A stretch of DNA of 64,000 bases, from the NCBI GenBank assembly GCA_018266075.1, contig JAFEBB010000043.1:1-64000 (forward strand). The letters run 5' to 3'. This document shows, one piece after another, positions 16,207 through 24,680 of this stretch (position 1 is the first letter of the stretch; each line of letters opens with the position of its first letter). The notes beneath the pieces are model-generated. The model saw only the letters and a program-made list of their open reading frames with translations. It was not told the DNA's origin and searched no databases. The DNA comes from Deltaproteobacteria bacterium (GTDB lineage Bacteria > Myxococcota > Myxococcia > Myxococcales > SZAS-1). The translations under genes were made by a program, and so were the position numbers.

Positions 16207-18039
16207 CTACAGCGGCGCCACCCAGAGGCCGGCCATGCTGGGATCGCTGGAGGCGTCGCGGTTGAAGAAGATGCGCGTGGGCGCGGCGATGGGCGCCCAC
16301 GACTCACCGGTGACGTCGGAGGCGAGGGTGCGCGTGTTCCCGGCGGCGTCGAGCTCGACCATGACCGACGCGGTGCCGGTGGCATTGGCCTCGAGGAGCA
16401 CCACGTCGTGGCCCAGCCAGCCGCCGTAGGGGATGGCGGAGACGCCGCTGTTGAACGACTCCAGCTCGGTGCGCCCATCCGCGGTGTACATGCCGAGGTT
16501 GGTGCTGGTGACGAGCAACCGCGGCGTCGGCGTGCCCGGCTCGTAGGCGACCTCGTAGCCCGGCAGGTCGGTGGTGAGCCCGCTGGCCAGGTCCACCACG
16601 TGCACCATCTGGTCCTCGCCGACCACGGCGACGTGCGCGTCATCGGGGGTGACCACGAAGTTGTCGTTCACGTGCCCCAGCGCCGGGCTCACCAGGCGGA
16701 AGTCGCTCTGGAGCGAGCCGATGAAGAGCTGATCGTTGCCATAGTTGGTCTCATCGATGACGTAGACGAACACCAGGTTGCCGTCCGGGCTGAAGCTCAC
16801 GTTGCCCAGGTACTCGGTGTCGTTCGTGTTCGCTGGGATGCCGTGGATCGACGCGTCTTGCCCGCTGCGCAGGTCGTGAACAGCCACGCCGAAGGTGCCG
16901 TCGGCGAACTGCGTCGCATAGGCGAGCCGGCCCGAGTCGCTCGAGAAGACGGGCAGCATGTAGCCGGAGAGCGCCGCCGGGAGGTCCACGCGGTTGCCTC
17001 CGTGCGCGTCGACCACGCTGATGGCGGGCGGGCCAGCCATGGGGCCGTGCTCGAACACGAGGTGGTTCCCGTCCGGAGACCACACCGCGTTGCCGCTCGA
17101 CTCCACCGTGCCGTCCACGATCACGGTGCGCGCGGTGGTGCTCACGTCCTCGACGATCAAGGTCGGGCCAAGGCCGTTGGGCGTGGGCTCGACGATGGCG
17201 ATCGCGCTCCCGGAAGGGCTGAAGTTGACCTGGTCCTGGCCGACGTTGCCGAGATCGGTCACCGTGCCCGTCGAGAGCGTGGCCGCGAAGGTGTCGCTGC
17301 TGGCGGACTCGAAGAAGAAGAAGGTGTCGGTGTTGATCACCGCCATCGCGTAGTCCTCGAACGTGGCGCCCTGGGCAATGAGCTGCACGTTCGAGCCGTC
17401 GATATTGGCGATCTTGAGGTTGCCCTCCGAGCCGCACGGGTCCGCGATGTCGTCGACGTACACCACGTGCTGGCCGTCGCCGGTGAACGCCACCGAGTAG
17501 AAGTCGACCTGCGTGCCCAGGGTGACCGGCGCGTTGCCGCAGGTGCTCGCCAGGACCACGGTACCCACGTGCGAGTTGTAGCCGCAGCCCTCGCCGCAGT
17601 GGGTGACCGTGTAGTCGTGGGTCACAGCGACCACCGACTCCGTTGGCGCCACCGTGAGCACCCAGGCTGCAGCGGGATCGATCAGCGTCGGCCCGCTCGA
17701 GGCGGGGACGCACGCGCCGCCCGTGGTCGCCGAGCCGTTGCCGCTCGTGCCGGTGCTGATTCCGCCGAAGCTGCCCGCGCTGGTGGTTCCGCTGATGCCG
17801 CCGGAGGTCGTGCTCGTGCTGAAGCCGCCCCCTGTCGTCGTGGTGCTGATGCCGCCGTACGTCGTCGTCGTGCTGAAGCCGCTGCTCGTCGTCGTGCTGT
17901 TGATGCCGCCGCTCGTCGTCGTGCCCATGGACGTCGAGCTGGCGGTGTCATCGCCGCCCTCGTGGGCGGGGTGAAAGTCGGTGAGCCCGCAGCCCGCGAC
18001 GAGGGCGCAGACGAGGATGCTGATCAGGTTGCGGTTCAT
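16207..18039 (-). CDS. Beta-propeller (TolB/WD40-like) lipoprotein with tandem-repeat linker
   Basis: A 610-residue lipoprotein with lipobox LVAGC (Cys17). Residues 36-100 are an imperfect tandem repeat of about 11-12 residues built on GG[I/F]STTTT. The rest is a beta-propeller. Blades show the TolB/PD40-like pattern VNFSPSGSAIAIVE, VWSPDGNHLVFE, FSSDSGRLAYAT and VSFSPDGNLVFV. Six Cys residues between 105 and 205 may form disulfides. The gene is the first of a minus-strand series leading to the ECF sigma, anti-sigma, caspase-like and FG-GAP lipoprotein genes, with 42 bp to the sigma gene. It is a likely outer-membrane or surface component, possibly regulated by the sigma factor. The ligand is unknown. 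Confidence 0.8.
   Translation of the reverse strand: MNRNLISILVCALVAGCGLTDFHPAHEGGDDTASSTSMGTTTSGGINSTTTSSGFSTTTTYGGISTTTTGGGFSTSTTSGGISGTTSAGSFGGISTGTSGNGSATTGGACVPASSGPTLIDPAAAWVLTVAPTESVVAVTHDYTVTHCGEGCGYNSHVGTVVLASTCGNAPVTLGTQVDFYSVAFTGDGQHVVYVDDIADPCGSEGNLKIANIDGSNVQLIAQGATFEDYAMAVINTDTFFFFESASSDTFAATLSTGTVTDLGNVGQDQVNFSPSGSAIAIVEPTPNGLGPTLIVEDVSTTARTVIVDGTVESSGNAVWSPDGNHLVFEHGPMAGPPAISVVDAHGGNRVDLPAALSGYMLPVFSSDSGRLAYATQFADGTFGVAVHDLRSGQDASIHGIPANTNDTEYLGNVSFSPDGNLVFVYVIDETNYGNDQLFIGSLQSDFRLVSPALGHVNDNFVVTPDDAHVAVVGEDQMVHVVDLASGLTTDLPGYEVAYEPGTPTPRLLVTSTNLGMYTADGRTELESFNSGVSAIPYGGWLGHDVVLLEANATGTASVMVELDAAGNTRTLASDVTGESWAPIAAPTRIFFNRDASSDPSMAGLWVAPL
17740..17935 (-). repeat. Coding tandem repeat (Ser/Thr/Gly linker)
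   Basis: Imperfect tandem units of about 33-36 bp encode a linker of alternating GGIS/GGFS and TTTT blocks in the propeller lipoprotein. Unit-to-unit identity is highest at 17810-17925, where CTCGTCGTCGT-type blocks recur. Such a repeat can change length by slippage and so vary the stalk between lipid anchor and propeller. Confidence 0.7.
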
Positions 18040-18132
18040 CGCCTCTCCGACGGTTGAGTGGGGCCGCTTGGGGCCCTGCCCTCGAACGATCGGGGAGGCG
18101 CGTTTGGACGAAGGATTCGGCGGGCGCGCGCG

Positions 18133-18166
18133 GAAAAAAGAAAACCCCCGGGGTTACCGGGGGTTT
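18133..18166 (-). terminator. Rho-independent terminator of tRNA-Gly
   Basis: On the minus strand, AAACCCCCGG pairs with CCGGGGGTTT around a 5-base loop, and a T-rich run (TTTTCTTTTTTCC) follows. It starts 1 base after the CCA end of tRNA-Gly. This is the clearest intrinsic terminator in the window. Confidence 0.85.
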
Positions 18167-18167
18167 G

Positions 18168-18242
18168 TGGAGCGGGAAAAGGGATTTGAACCCTCGACCC
18201 TCGCCTTGGCAAGGCGATGCTCTACCGCTGAGCTATTCCCGC
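18168..18242 (-). tRNA. tRNA-Gly (anticodon GCC)
   Basis: A 75-nt tRNA with the CCA end encoded. The acceptor stem GCGGGAA pairs with TTCCCGC. The anticodon stem-loop is TCGCC-TTGCCAA-GGCGA, giving anticodon GCC, and the T-arm loop is TTCAAAT. All stems pair well. It lies about 100 bp downstream of pgsA on the same strand, with its own promoter and terminator. Confidence 0.97.
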
Positions 18243-18278
18243 ATCGAGAGGCGCGCTGCATGCCTTCGAGCGACGGGA

Positions 18279-18307
18279 CTTATCGCGCGAAGGCCCTTGA
18301 GGGTCAA
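18279..18307 (-). promoter_or_regulatory. Sigma-70-type promoter for tRNA-Gly
   Basis: On the minus strand there is a -35 box TTGACC (18302-18307), a 17-bp spacer and a -10 box GATAAG (18279-18284). This places the start about 30 bases before the tRNA 5' end. The match and spacing are good for a housekeeping promoter. Confidence 0.65.
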
Positions 18308-18342
18308 GCCCAAAGACGCATTCGCGCGCGGGCCCTGACGGC

Positions 18343-19080
18343 TCAAGCGCTCGGCCCCTTGGCCAGGGCCTCCCGCTTGGTGACCTCGTCGAGGAAAGCC
18401 TTGAAGTAGCCAAACGCGCTGGTCACGCTCGGGACCAGCGAGCCGTAGAGCATCCAGATTCCCGTGCGGTGGAAGTCGACCGGCCAGGTGCCGAACAGAA
18501 AGAACATCGGGTACGTGTAGTGGACGATCAGGCTCGACAAGCCCGAGAGCTGCAGGCCCGTCTTCCACTTTCCGCCCTGGCTCGCCGCGATCACCAGGCC
18601 CTCGCCGGCGGCGATGGTCCGCAGCCCGGTGACGATGAACTCGCGCGAGAGCAGCACGATCACCGCCCAGCTCGGCGCGCGGCCGAGTCGCACCAGCAGC
18701 ACCAGCGCGCTCATCACCATGAGCTTGTCCGCCAGCGGGTCCATGAACTTGCCGACGGTGGTGACCTTGTTCAGCTTGCGCGCCAGAAAGCCGTCGAGCG
18801 CGTCCATGCCGGCGGCCACCGCGAAGGTGATGGCCGCGAGCATCGAGTCGAAGGGATCGCCCTGGTAGATCCAGTACGAGAAGAGCGGGATGAGCAGCAC
18901 CCGCGCCATGGTGATGTAGTTGGGGACGTTCAGAAACTCCTGGCGCAGCGACATGCGCCGGAGCTTCCGCTCCTCGCGGGACAGCTTGGGCTTCTTCTTT
19001 CTGCGGCCCTTCTTACCCGTCGGCGGCTCCGGCCCATCGGGCGGCGGCGCGGCGGGCGGCTTGTCATCCGGGGCGGCCAT
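18343..19080 (-). CDS. pgsA: CDP-diacylglycerol-glycerol-3-phosphate 3-phosphatidyltransferase
   Basis: PgsA makes phosphatidylglycerophosphate from CDP-diacylglycerol and glycerol-3-phosphate, the committed step to phosphatidylglycerol and cardiolipin in the inner membrane. The CDP-alcohol phosphotransferase motif D(x2)DG(x2)AR(x8)G(x3)D(x3)D is complete (DALDGFLARK, then VGKFMDPLADK). About five membrane helices follow from residue 53 on. The 245 residues include an N-terminal extension of about 45 residues rich in Pro and Lys (GKKGRRKKKPK) that ordinary PgsA lacks; a start at the internal ATG before SLRQEFLNVPN would remove it. With the long start the gene overlaps the TPR-AIM24 gene by 17 bp, which suggests an operon. 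Confidence 0.92.
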   Translation of the reverse strand: MAAPDDKPPAAPPPDGPEPPTGKKGRRKKKPKLSREERKLRRMSLRQEFLNVPNYITMARVLLIPLFSYWIYQGDPFDSMLAAITFAVAAGMDALDGFLARKLNKVTTVGKFMDPLADKLMVMSALVLLVRLGRAPSWAVIVLLSREFIVTGLRTIAAGEGLVIAASQGGKWKTGLQLSGLSSLIVHYTYPMFFLFGTWPVDFHRTGIWMLYGSLVPSVTSAFGYFKAFLDEVTKREALAKGPSA

Positions 19081-20407
19081 GCGGGGGAGTCTGCTCCGCC
19101 AGGCTCAGCAGCGCAAACCCTTCTCCAGTGAGCTCCACGGCGAGCTTGGCCGGCTCGCCGTCCTCGGGCAGCGGCGCGATGAGCTTGGGCGTGAGCGAGC
19201 CCAGCCAGCCCACGAGCTGATCCACGCTCACCAGCGTCGGGCCCACGGGCGAGACAGCGATGGAGCGCAGCGGCCCATTCATCGCGAGCAGCACCTTGCC
19301 GTGGCCACGCAGGTGCACCAGGTGCAGGTCCGGCGCGCTCTTGCCCGGGAGCCGCCCGTTCTCGAAGGTCAGCGCCTCCTCGAACGCGAAGACCGCTTCC
19401 TCCACGAAGTACGCGGCCGCCTCGCCGAGCTCCAGGGGCAGGAAGTGCTTGCCCTCGGTGGCCACGAGGATGAGGCCCTCGCCGCTCGCGCGCGCGAAGC
19501 GACGCACACCGCGTCCAAAGGGCTTGTCCGTGGCCCGCCCGCGGAAGCGCTTCATCTCCGGCACCACGCCCACCGAGCCCGAGAGCGCCACCAGCGGCTC
19601 GAGTCGAGTGAGCACCTCGCCCGCCACACGGATGGCAGCCACCTCGCCGCGGACATCGAACGGGCTCTGCGGCACGGCGTCGATGCGGACCGAGGCCACC
19701 AGCTCCGTCACCGCGAGCTGGCCGTGGAGCATGACGCGACCGCGCGGATCCTGCGTCGCGGGGCGCGCCACCACGGCGCCCGCAGGCGTCGTCACCGGAC
19801 GCTGAGGCGCCGCGACCTCCAGCTCGGCCTCGGCGTCGGTCTCGATCTCGTGGAAGCCGTTGCGGCCATTCGCGCTCGTGGTCGGGCGCGCAGGCGGCGG
19901 CTCGGGCGCGTGGTGCGGATGGCTGCGCCCGTGCTCGGCGATGGAGCGATCCATCTTCTCCACCATGGCCACCGAGCCCGCGGCGATGAACGCCTCACGC
20001 GCGGCCACGTACTCGCCGGCCTGCGCCAGCGCCAGCCCGAGGTAGTTGTGCGCCTTCTTGTGCTCGGGCGCGAGGTCCACGCCGGCCTGGAACTCGCGAA
20101 TCGCGAGCGGCACGTTGGCCATCTTCAAGTACACCAGGCCCAGGTTCACCCGCAGCGTCGGCTCGACCGGGTTCTCGCGGACGAGCAGCTCGTAGAGCTC
20201 CGCGGCGCGATCGAGGTGGCCGAGCTTGAAGCAGGCCATGCCCAGCAGGCTCTGCAGCTTCTGGTTCTTGGGCTGCGCGGAGATGGCGCGCTCGAGCACC
20301 ACCCGCGCGCCGTCGAGGTCGTTGGCAGAGAGCAGCTCGTTGGCCTGCGCCAGCAGCGGCGCGACCTCGTCGTCGCTCACGGCGATGGACCTGGGGGAGT
20401 AGGCCAT
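19064..20407 (-). CDS. TPR protein with AIM24-like C-terminal domain
   Basis: A 447-residue cytoplasmic protein. Residues 10-165 hold about four tetratricopeptide repeats, for example AAELYELLVRENP followed by LRVNLGLVYLKM, and AHNYLGLALAQAGEY. A Pro/His-rich linker follows (165-210). Residues 220-430 resemble the AIM24/TerD-like beta-barrel family; SGSVGVVPEMKRF, LVHLRGHGKVLLAMNG and VDQLVGWLGSLTP are visible parts of the double-stranded fold. AIM24 domains occur in bacteria with unknown roles. The gene overlaps pgsA by 17 bp and is followed upstream by a lytic transglycosylase 15 bp away, which places it in a possible cell-envelope operon. Confidence 0.75.
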   Translation of the reverse strand: MAYSPRSIAVSDDEVAPLLAQANELLSANDLDGARVVLERAISAQPKNQKLQSLLGMACFKLGHLDRAAELYELLVRENPVEPTLRVNLGLVYLKMANVPLAIREFQAGVDLAPEHKKAHNYLGLALAQAGEYVAAREAFIAAGSVAMVEKMDRSIAEHGRSHPHHAPEPPPARPTTSANGRNGFHEIETDAEAELEVAAPQRPVTTPAGAVVARPATQDPRGRVMLHGQLAVTELVASVRIDAVPQSPFDVRGEVAAIRVAGEVLTRLEPLVALSGSVGVVPEMKRFRGRATDKPFGRGVRRFARASGEGLILVATEGKHFLPLELGEAAAYFVEEAVFAFEEALTFENGRLPGKSAPDLHLVHLRGHGKVLLAMNGPLRSIAVSPVGPTLVSVDQLVGWLGSLTPKLIAPLPEDGEPAKLAVELTGEGFALLSLAEQTPPHGRPG

Positions 20408-20422
20408 GGATTCCGTCGTTGC

Positions 20423-21112
20423 CTAGCGCGAGATGATGGCGTCGATCCCCGCGGGAACCGCCTCGCCCTTGTAGTGATAGTAGAGCCGCAGCACCTTGCG
20501 GACGTAGTCCTGCGTCTCCGGAATCTGGGGCACGCCCCCCGCCGCCTTCACCGCGTTCGGGCCGGCGTTGTACGCGGCCACCACCCGGACCATGTCGCCG
20601 TCGAAGGCGTTGGTGAGCTCGCGCAGGTAGCGCACGCCGCCCATGATGTTGTCGCGCGGGTCGTGGATGTCGCTCACCGCCACGTGGTCGCCGGTGTCGG
20701 GCATCAGCTGCATCAGGCCGATGGCGCCCTTCTCGCTCATGGCCTGCGGATCGAAGTTGCTCTCCGCGTTCATGATCGCGCGCACCAGCGCGGGCGGCAT
20801 GCTCCACTTCGAGCAGGCCTCCTTGATGTACGGGTCGTACTTGGCGGTCTGATCGTTCGGGATGAATTCCGTGGGCGCGCTCGACCCGGGCGCGAGCTTC
20901 TGCAGCTGCGCGTCGGCGGAGCGCGGCTTGCTGTGCCCGGAGAACGACGTCGAGCTGCCGTGCCTGCCGCACCTCACGCCGAGGTTGGTCCAGGTCTCGT
21001 TGCCGTCGGCGTCGACGATGCGACGAATGCAGTCGCTGGCCTCTGCGGTGGAGGCAACGAGGGCCAGGGACAGGCCGACGACGAGTGTGGAAATCCGCGT
21101 CCACATGGGCAT
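20423..21112 (-). CDS. Lytic transglycosylase (SLT family) with DUF4124-like N-terminus
   Basis: A 229-residue exported enzyme that cleaves peptidoglycan with 1,6-anhydro product formation. A signal peptide (1-25) is followed by a short DUF4124-like region (CIRRIVDADGNETWTN). The SLT catalytic domain spans about 90-225, with the catalytic Glu in AIMNAESNFDP, the KGAIGLMQLMP motif, and AAYNAGPNAV near the end. Both motifs are standard for soluble lytic transglycosylase family 1. The start ATG at 21112 has an AGGG ribosome site; a second ATG lies two codons in. It is 15 bp before the TPR-AIM24 gene on the same strand and probably shares its transcript. Confidence 0.92.
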   Translation of the reverse strand: MPMWTRISTLVVGLSLALVASTAEASDCIRRIVDADGNETWTNLGVRCGRHGSSTSFSGHSKPRSADAQLQKLAPGSSAPTEFIPNDQTAKYDPYIKEACSKWSMPPALVRAIMNAESNFDPQAMSEKGAIGLMQLMPDTGDHVAVSDIHDPRDNIMGGVRYLRELTNAFDGDMVRVVAAYNAGPNAVKAAGGVPQIPETQDYVRKVLRLYYHYKGEAVPAGIDAIISR

Positions 21113-21214
21113 TTCTACCCTACCAGGGCCCCCGACGACGGCTCAAGAAACCGGCCGACACCCGCGACGCCCAAAGAACAGGCTAGGCGTCGCGGCTTCC
21201 CGGCGCACGGCCGC

Positions 21215-22753
21215 TCACGGACGAGGAACAGCGAACGAGCGCTCGCCCTTCCGCTCTCCCGCGCGGAGCTCCACGGCGCCCATGGGCGCGCTTGGCAGCG
21301 CGAGCTCGACCTCGCTTCCCTCGCCCAGCGGCAGTACGGCTACGCGATCGGTCCGAAGAACCTGGCCCGCATCGTCCAGCCAGCGCGCGTCGACGTGCGC
21401 GCTGTGGACACCCACTTCGTGCGAGAGCCGAACGGGCGAGCGCCACCGCGACGATCCATCGGGCAGGAGCGCGAGGAAGCGATAGTCCCGCTGCCGGCCA
21501 CGCGCGCGCGGCGCTGCGCCGTGCACCGCGAGCAGTCGGTCGAAGATCGCGTTGTACGTGTAGTCGCTGCTCCAGGTGGGATCGCAGTAGCCCATGAAGT
21601 CGCTCTCGTCGTCGGGCGAGATGAACTGGCCGCTGCGCGCGTCGTAGCCCCAGACGCCGGTGCCGCCGCCCGCGTACGGGAAGTCGGGATCGGGGCTGCC
21701 TGCAGAGCACGGCGCGTGGTAGCGGCCGAGCTCGTGACCGACCTCGTGCGCGAGCGTCCATGCGGAGTCATCGCCGCCCCACCCCTGGCCGGCGCCGACG
21801 CGGAGATCGTCGTCGCTCGGGTCATCGACGACGTAGCTCTGGCCGGTGACGCACGAGCCGCCGCAGTAGTCGTCGAACGTGTCATCCGGCTCGACGAGCC
21901 CGTAGTAGTACGCCTTGGCATCCGCGCCGTCGGTCTGGCGCAGCGCCTGGAGCTGGCTGTTCACGTCGCCGAAGTCGATGTTGCCCGTGAAGGTGAGCCC
22001 GCCCGAGTACGGCAGCGGCGCGTGCACGGCGAGATCGACCTCCACCAGCGGATAGAGCGCTCGTAACAAATTCGTTATGCGCGCGAGCTGGTCGGGGCTG
22101 GTGTCGGGCAAGCGGCCGGAGCCGTCTCCGTTCCATTGGATGGGCACGAGGGTGATCTGGATTCCGCCCGAGTCGCTGCGCGCGCCGAGCGGCGCCAGGG
22201 TTCCATCGGCGGGCACGCGCGCGGGCGAGGGCTGCCCATCGGCGACGGCGAGCGCGTTCGCGTCGAGGATTCGCGCGGACCAACTCGTTTGCTCCGCGAT
22301 TGCGTCGGCAGGCACGTTGAAGACGAAGAACGAGCTCGGGTTCGAGTCGTCCGATGCGCGCGACACGAGCAAGTGCGTCGAGAACACCTGCGAATCGACG
22401 ACGAGCTCGCAGGTGAGCTGGCGTGCCACGAACCCGGCGCTCGGTGTCACGCCGACGCGCACCAAGGCTGCGCGATTCGCGACCACCGGCGACTTCGTGC
22501 GCGCCACGGCCGCGCCGTTGCTGGCGATGCTGACCTTAACCGATTGGTAAAGTGAGACTTCGCCGATGGCGACGTCCGTCGCGAGATGCGGCGAGGTGTC
22601 GAACTGCCCGGCGTCGACAGGCCCCGCATCGACGCCCTGCCCGGCGTCGACGTGCGCGCCGCCGTCGACAACCGCTGGACCGTTTCTTTGGACCGAGCCC
22701 GTCTCACTGCCGCAACCGGCGGCCACAACCAGCAGAATCGCGAGTGGGCGCAT
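21215..22753 (-). CDS. Metzincin-type zinc metalloprotease lipoprotein
   Basis: A lipoprotein of about 512 residues. The lipobox VVAAGC gives a lipidated Cys near residue 14. A linker with DAGQGVDAGPVDAGQ precedes a beta-rich N-terminal domain. The catalytic centre is LAHEVGHELGRYHAPC, an HExGHxxGxxH zinc motif with catalytic Glu, followed by a Met-turn candidate SDFMGYCDPTW. This identifies a metzincin-clan protease, but the subfamily could not be assigned. A beta-rich C-terminal domain of about 110 residues ends the protein. ATG at 22753 was chosen; a GTG two codons upstream (22759) has a closer ribosome site (GAGGTGA) and cannot be excluded. The gene is divergent from nadB with about 100 bp between. 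Confidence 0.8.
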   Translation of the reverse strand: MRPLAILLVVAAGCGSETGSVQRNGPAVVDGGAHVDAGQGVDAGPVDAGQFDTSPHLATDVAIGEVSLYQSVKVSIASNGAAVARTKSPVVANRAALVRVGVTPSAGFVARQLTCELVVDSQVFSTHLLVSRASDDSNPSSFFVFNVPADAIAEQTSWSARILDANALAVADGQPSPARVPADGTLAPLGARSDSGGIQITLVPIQWNGDGSGRLPDTSPDQLARITNLLRALYPLVEVDLAVHAPLPYSGGLTFTGNIDFGDVNSQLQALRQTDGADAKAYYYGLVEPDDTFDDYCGGSCVTGQSYVVDDPSDDDLRVGAGQGWGGDDSAWTLAHEVGHELGRYHAPCSAGSPDPDFPYAGGGTGVWGYDARSGQFISPDDESDFMGYCDPTWSSDYTYNAIFDRLLAVHGAAPRARGRQRDYRFLALLPDGSSRWRSPVRLSHEVGVHSAHVDARWLDDAGQVLRTDRVAVLPLGEGSEVELALPSAPMGAVELRAGERKGERSFAVPRP

Positions 22754-22853
22754 CGTCACCGCTCACCTCGGGCGCATCATTGTCGGCGCGGGCGAGCGGA
22801 GGTTGCGTGCGCGTTGGCTGGCCGCGCGCGCCTCAACCGACTAGAACTTGCCC

Positions 22854-24434
22854 ATGGTCGAACGCACGGACTTCCTCGTTCTGGGCAACGGCGTCGCCGG
22901 GCTCTCGTTTGCCCTCAAGGCCGCCAAGCTGGGCACGGTGACGGTGCTCGCGAAGAGCCGCCGCACCGAAGCGAACACGGCGTACGCGCAAGGCGGCATC
23001 GCCGGCGTGCTCTCGCCCGAAGACAGCTTCGATGAGCACATCCGCGACACGCTCGAGGCCGGCGCCGGGCTCTGCAATCCCGCCGCGGTGGAGCTCGTCG
23101 TCCGCCGCGGGCCGGACGCGATCAAGGAGCTGGCGCAGCTCGGCGCCGAGTTCGACGTGCGCGATGGCGACGGCGGCCTCGACCTCACCCGTGAAGGCGG
23201 CCACTCGCACCGCCGCATCGTGCACGCCGGCGACATCACCGGCCGCGAAGTGGAGCGCGCGCTGCTCGCGGCCTGCGACGCGGAGAAGAACATCCGCATC
23301 CTCGAGGAGCATACGGCGATCGACCTCATCGTCGACCGCTCGGCGCGCGGCGACGGCGGACGCTGCCTCGGCGCTTACGTACTCCAGGGCGACCGCATCG
23401 ACACCTACCTCGGCAAGATCACCGTCCTGGCCACGGGCGGCGCGGGCAAGGTGTACCTGTACACGACGAACCCGGATGTAGCGTCGGGCGACGGCGTGGC
23501 GATGGCGTACCGCGCGGGCGCCGAGATCGCGAACATGGAGTTTTATCAATTCCATCCCACGTGCCTGTACAGCCCCGCAGCGAAGAGCTTCCTCATCAGC
23601 GAGGCGCTGCGCGGTGAGGGCGGCATCCTGCGGCTCAAGAGCGGCGAGGCCTTCATGGTCCGCTACGACCCGCGCCGTGAGCTGGCCACGCGCGATGTGG
23701 TCGCGCGCGCGATCGACAGCGAGCTCAAGCGCACCGGCGATGACTGCGTCTACCTCGACATGACGCACCTGGGCCGCGCGTTCTTGATGCAGCGCTTCCC
23801 CAACATCTACGCCACCTGCAAGGAGTTCGGCATCGACATGGCCGTGGTGCCGATCCCGGTGGTGCCCGCGGCGCACTTCCAGTGCGGCGGCGTACGCACC
23901 GGCCTCGACGCGCAGTCCACCGTGCCCAACCTGCTCGCGATTGGTGAAGTCGCGTGCACCGGCTTGCACGGCGCGAATCGACTCGCGTCGAACTCGCTGC
24001 TCGAGGGCCTGGTGATGGGCGGCGTGGCGGCGGAGACGAGCAAGAAGCTGCTCGCCGGGTACGTGGCTCCCAAGGACACGCCGCCCGCGTGGGACTCGGG
24101 CAAGGCCGTGGAGCCGAACGAAGCGGTCGTGGTCAGCCAGAACTGGGACGAGATCCGCCGCACGATGTGGAACTACGTGGGCATCGTGCGCACCGACAAG
24201 CGCCTGCAGCGCGCGCGTCGCCGGCTCGAGGTGCTGCGCGAAGAGATCCGCGACTACTACTGGCAGTTCAAGGTCACGCGCGACGTGATCGAGCTGCGCA
24301 ACCTGGCCGACGTGGCCTGGCTGATCATCGAGTGCGCCAGCCGTCGCAAGGAGAGCCGCGGCCTGCACTTCACCCTCGACTACCCGAACCGCGACGATCA
24401 CAACGGCAAGGTCGAGACCGTGATTCGCCGATAG
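22854..24434 (+). CDS. nadB: L-aspartate oxidase
   Basis: NadB oxidises L-aspartate to iminoaspartate with FAD, the first step of de novo NAD synthesis, in the cytoplasm. The 526 residues match the family's usual length. The FAD-binding GNGVAGLS opens the protein. TEANTAYAQGGIAG, HSHRRIVHAGDITG, ATGGAGKVYLYTTNPDV and EFYQFHPTCLY are signature segments, and GLHGANRLASNSLLEGLV near residue 380 is the typical C-terminal FAD/substrate site. The start at ATG 22854 was chosen because it begins the core directly; an in-frame TTG lies two codons earlier. nadA and nadC are not in the window. Its stop lies 1 bp from the stop of the convergent small lipoprotein. Confidence 0.95.
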   Translation: MVERTDFLVLGNGVAGLSFALKAAKLGTVTVLAKSRRTEANTAYAQGGIAGVLSPEDSFDEHIRDTLEAGAGLCNPAAVELVVRRGPDAIKELAQLGAEFDVRDGDGGLDLTREGGHSHRRIVHAGDITGREVERALLAACDAEKNIRILEEHTAIDLIVDRSARGDGGRCLGAYVLQGDRIDTYLGKITVLATGGAGKVYLYTTNPDVASGDGVAMAYRAGAEIANMEFYQFHPTCLYSPAAKSFLISEALRGEGGILRLKSGEAFMVRYDPRRELATRDVVARAIDSELKRTGDDCVYLDMTHLGRAFLMQRFPNIYATCKEFGIDMAVVPIPVVPAAHFQCGGVRTGLDAQSTVPNLLAIGEVACTGLHGANRLASNSLLEGLVMGGVAAETSKKLLAGYVAPKDTPPAWDSGKAVEPNEAVVVSQNWDEIRRTMWNYVGIVRTDKRLQRARRRLEVLREEIRDYYWQFKVTRDVIELRNLADVAWLIIECASRRKESRGLHFTLDYPNRDDHNGKVETVIRR

Positions 24435-24435
24435 C

Positions 24436-24618
24436 TCAGCCGCAGCGCCAGTGACCCGGGTGCCAGTTGCCGTACGGGCCGTAGTGGCCGGGGATCCACG
24501 TCCAGTACGGGCAGTAGTACGGCGGCGGCGGCGGGCGCTGCTCACGCACGGCCACCACGCAGCCCGTGGTTCCCACGATGGCGGCCCCGAGCGCGAAGAT
24601 GGCGAAGATGCGGTGCAT
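24436..24618 (-). CDS. Small YXWGXW-like lipoprotein
   Basis: A 60-residue lipoprotein. The lipobox GTTGC sets the lipidated Cys near residue 20. The mature part is PPPPPYYCPYWTWIPGHY followed by GNWHPGHWRCG, a Tyr/Trp/Gly/His-rich pattern like that of small outer-membrane YXWGXW-repeat proteins. The ATG at 24618 has a TTGGAGG ribosome site 7 bases upstream; an earlier in-frame ATG at 24639 is less likely because it would break the signal peptide. Function is unknown; such proteins are usually stress or envelope associated. Confidence 0.7.
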   Translation of the reverse strand: MHRIFAIFALGAAIVGTTGCVVAVREQRPPPPPYYCPYWTWIPGHYGPYGNWHPGHWRCG

Positions 24619-24680
24619 GGTGGCCTCCAACCGGCGCACGTCGATTTGACGACGCTCGGGCGCCTGGATTCAACCGCGAT

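Noticed and set aside
17740-17935. CRISPR-like or satellite repeat
   Set aside because: The repeat is in frame inside a lipoprotein and encodes its Ser/Thr/Gly linker.
18920-22066. A plus-strand open frame of about 1050 codons
   Set aside because: It is antisense to pgsA, the TPR-AIM24 gene, the lytic transglycosylase and part of the metzincin gene, all with strong family evidence.
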